Assembly (NCBI RefSeq): GCF_020740795.1
Contig: NC_067312.1
Coordinates: 36,804,905-36,868,904 of the forward strand
DNA: 64,000 bases
Source of the DNA: Apus apus
Taxonomy: Eukaryota > Chordata > Aves > Apodiformes > Apodidae
Reading direction: 5' to 3'
Both the position numbers and the translations under genes were made by a program. The notes under the pieces are model-generated. The model saw nothing but the letters and a program-made list of their open reading frames with translations. It did not search any database and was not told the origin of the DNA. Positions 62,301-64,000 of this stretch are shown here, piece after piece. Numbering within the stretch: position 1 is the stretch's first letter; each line of letters begins with the position of its first letter.

Positions 62301-64000
62301 TACTGCTCAGGACATTCAGAATATTAATCTGTAATTTAATTCATCAGTACTAATTAGGAAAACATGTGGAGGGAGGAAAAATCTGTTACCACCTCTGCTA
62401 TAAAAATAATCTCCAATATAACATGTAAGTATTACATTTTCTAAGATATAGCAAAAAAAACCTTTCAAAAAAATGTATTTGGACTTCAAAATTAACATAT
62501 ATTCTATTGGAAAAAGAGATGTTTTAGGTACTAAAATAAATCTGCACCAAATATAAGTTTGAGAAGGAGTGGAAAATGTTTGAAAACTTGAATAGAAGCA
62601 ATAAATCGCCAATTCTCTTAGTAATGACACTTGATATTGCTTATGACAGAATCACTTCACTGAGAAATAGCTTCATAGAACAGAAACCAGCTGTCTTCTA
62701 ACATGAAAGCCTACATTTGCTGAGTAACACTTTTGTCCATTTTTTCCCGTTTCCTTCCCTTTTTTAGATAAAGTTCCTTTTGTGCTGAAAAATACAGCCA
62801 TTTTCTCACCCCCACTACTCCATTTACTACTTCTACCAGTTCCCCTTCATACTGCCTGCGTAACACCTCGAGTTTCCTCTCACTCTGCAAGGACTGAGGA
62901 ATAATTTGGTGAAAAATAATCAGCTGTCAGTCTGCAAAACCACTCCTAATAAACTGTATGTTTATGACAAATCCCTAAATGCTGCTCTGCATTATCTACC
63001 AATTATTTATGCTAGTTCCAATCTGTACCAAGTCGGGTCTAACATAAACCCTCCTCACATGATAAAAATCTCTGGATCCAGCTCCAGCTCAGCAAGTCAC
63101 CTCAGTCTGCTTAACCACACTGACAGCAGCAGCTCCTTGCTTCCTACATAACGAGTGCTAATCACCCTCACCGACAGATGAGCTGAGCTCCTTTCTCATG
63201 TAACTTTCTCACATAAAATGCAATTTCACTCTCCCTGGAAGAAAATTCCATTAATGGTTGACAGAAACTGAGGGTAATTCTGAAAAAAACCTAAAGTTAA
63301 AAAGACAGTGTGAGCTTGAAGGTACATGAAAGTATTATTGTTCTCTTTTTAATGAGGCAAATAATAGCACCTGTCCTCTCACGGGTATAGGCACATAGTG
63401 CTTGTCAGAATTAATAGGAGTCAAGGAACTGTACAGATACTGTATTATTACTATGCACACAGGATTATCTCCTTTTGACTGGTTACAAGGATATTAGTGT
63501 ACCCTCTACTTTGTACCAGGACACTGAAGGAGGAGGAGGAAAAAACCTGATGAAGAAGATGCCAAACTGTAGTTCTCTTAAATAACTTGAAGCAGAATAT
63601 CATAGTCAATTACATATTTAAAGACTGACAGCAGGCTCACATTTGTAAACAAATCATGTCCTTGCCAAAAGACTAGCAAGGATGTTAGTTGGTCAGCCAC
63701 TCTGGCAGATCTCCTGGCTACAGGATAAGGTCTTTTGTTTTGGCACATGACACAGAAAGACATACACATCTGTGAACACTGGTGCAAGGTCTGCTGTGTT
63801 AAGAGAACCACGTCCTGTTGTACAGATGACTTCACAGTATGCAAACCTGGACTGCAGACACTACAGTTCCAATCTGATTTTGTAAGATAAAGATGTGGAG
63901 GGTAAAAGCATAACTGACAACTTGTACTACATTTTAGGTTCTTTCATAGACTGGATAACAACTGAAGAGTAAACAAGTCGAAACACACAAAGTGAGCTCT
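56313..64000 (-). other. Inferred PIP5K1B intron above the C-terminal exon
   Basis: The stretch is AT-rich DNA containing a probable solo LTR at about 56.6-57.13 kb. I looked for the preceding PIP5K1B exon (the Ser-rich tail before the C-terminal exon) and did not see it. The short reading frames here show no recognisable similarity. Confidence 0.5.
56600..57128 (+). mobile_element. Probable solo LTR of an endogenous retrovirus (ERVL-like)
   Basis: The right half resembles known avian ERV long terminal repeats: a poly(A)-signal-like CAGTAAACCTGTTCCAGC, then a pyrimidine-rich U5-like stretch ('ttaagtttctcttccttattcccttttt'), a purine-rich segment, and the end CACTAAACCAAGACA, whose inverse is TGTCTTGGTTTAGTG. 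A TATATATATT stretch lies upstream near 56.93 kb. The left boundary is uncertain and no target-site duplication was found. No retroviral coding sequence adjoins it. The 56830-57135 frame on the minus strand is spurious. Confidence 0.5.

Larger units (their letters stand above)
44060..64000 (-). other. PIP5K1B: PIP5K1B 3' part, gene continues beyond the window
   Basis: Type I PIP5-kinase beta makes phosphatidylinositol 4,5-bisphosphate from PI4P at membranes. Only its C-terminal coding exon (56312-56195) and final exon (44763 to about 44060) are recognised; the kinase domain exons must lie above 64 kb. The intron between them is 11.4 kb and contains four CR1 copies. From 56313 to the window end I saw no further PIP5K1B exon, so that stretch is taken as part of the preceding intron. 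The gene lies upstream of FXN in the same orientation, as in human. Confidence 0.85.

Noticed and set aside
62906-63151. Ser-rich plus-strand frame considered as a PIP5K1B tail exon
   Set aside because: Wrong strand for the gene and no matching sequence; the Ser run is from a short CAGCTC-rich stretch.
1-64000. CRISPR arrays, bacterial operons, tRNA or rRNA genes, intact viral genes
   Set aside because: None seen. The sequence is vertebrate nuclear DNA with spliced genes and CR1 repeats.

Overview
This window is nuclear DNA from a bird, or a close sauropsid relative. The evidence is repeated CR1 LINE copies with their characteristic 3' ends (ATTCTATGA- or GATTCTGTGA-type terminal repeats), small compact introns, sharply bounded CpG islands in AT-rich surroundings, and two spliced vertebrate genes recognised by protein similarity. 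I cannot name the species. In chicken these genes lie on the Z chromosome; applying that here is an inference from synteny.

Both recognised genes are on the minus strand. (1) FXN (frataxin) is complete in its coding region: five exons between 39046 and 29117, with exact splice sites, open reading throughout and 197 residues. Its promoter lies in a CpG island at about 38.45-39.64 kb. (2) PIP5K1B (type I phosphatidylinositol-4-phosphate 5-kinase beta) is represented only by its 3' end: the C-terminal coding exon (56312-56195) and a final exon (44763 to about 44060) whose first three bases form the stop codon. The rest of the gene should lie beyond 64 kb. The two genes are head-to-tail, with PIP5K1B ending about 5 kb upstream of the FXN promoter, the same neighbours as on human 9q21. 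The mammalian intronless PRKACG is absent between them.

Below FXN (1-29 kb) I found no certain coding exon. Two CpG islands (about 0.33-1.1 kb and 22.6-23.83 kb) lie where synteny predicts the alternative promoters of TJP2 (ZO-2) on the minus strand. One exon-like segment at 10.3 kb and a compact CCAAT/CRE-like cluster at 25.74 kb lie in the same interval. The TJP2 assignment is inferred from gene order only.

Interspersed repeats: CR1 copies at about 3.6-4.6 (+), 6.8-7.2 (+, old), 36.14-36.50 (+), 36.55-36.74 (+), 45.9-46.55 (+), 48.22-48.82 (-), 52.0-54.9 (-, nearly the whole decayed ORF2) and 55.13-55.2 kb (+), plus a probable solo retroviral LTR at about 56.6-57.13 kb (+). The rest is AT-rich intron or intergenic DNA with G/T-rich simple tracts and several long C or G homopolymers.

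This looks like an ordinary, well-conserved vertebrate locus. I found no sign of a novel multi-gene system. The most useful leads are the unexplained promoter-like elements and exon candidate below FXN, the splice-junction stop codon of PIP5K1B, and a few unusual residues in frataxin.
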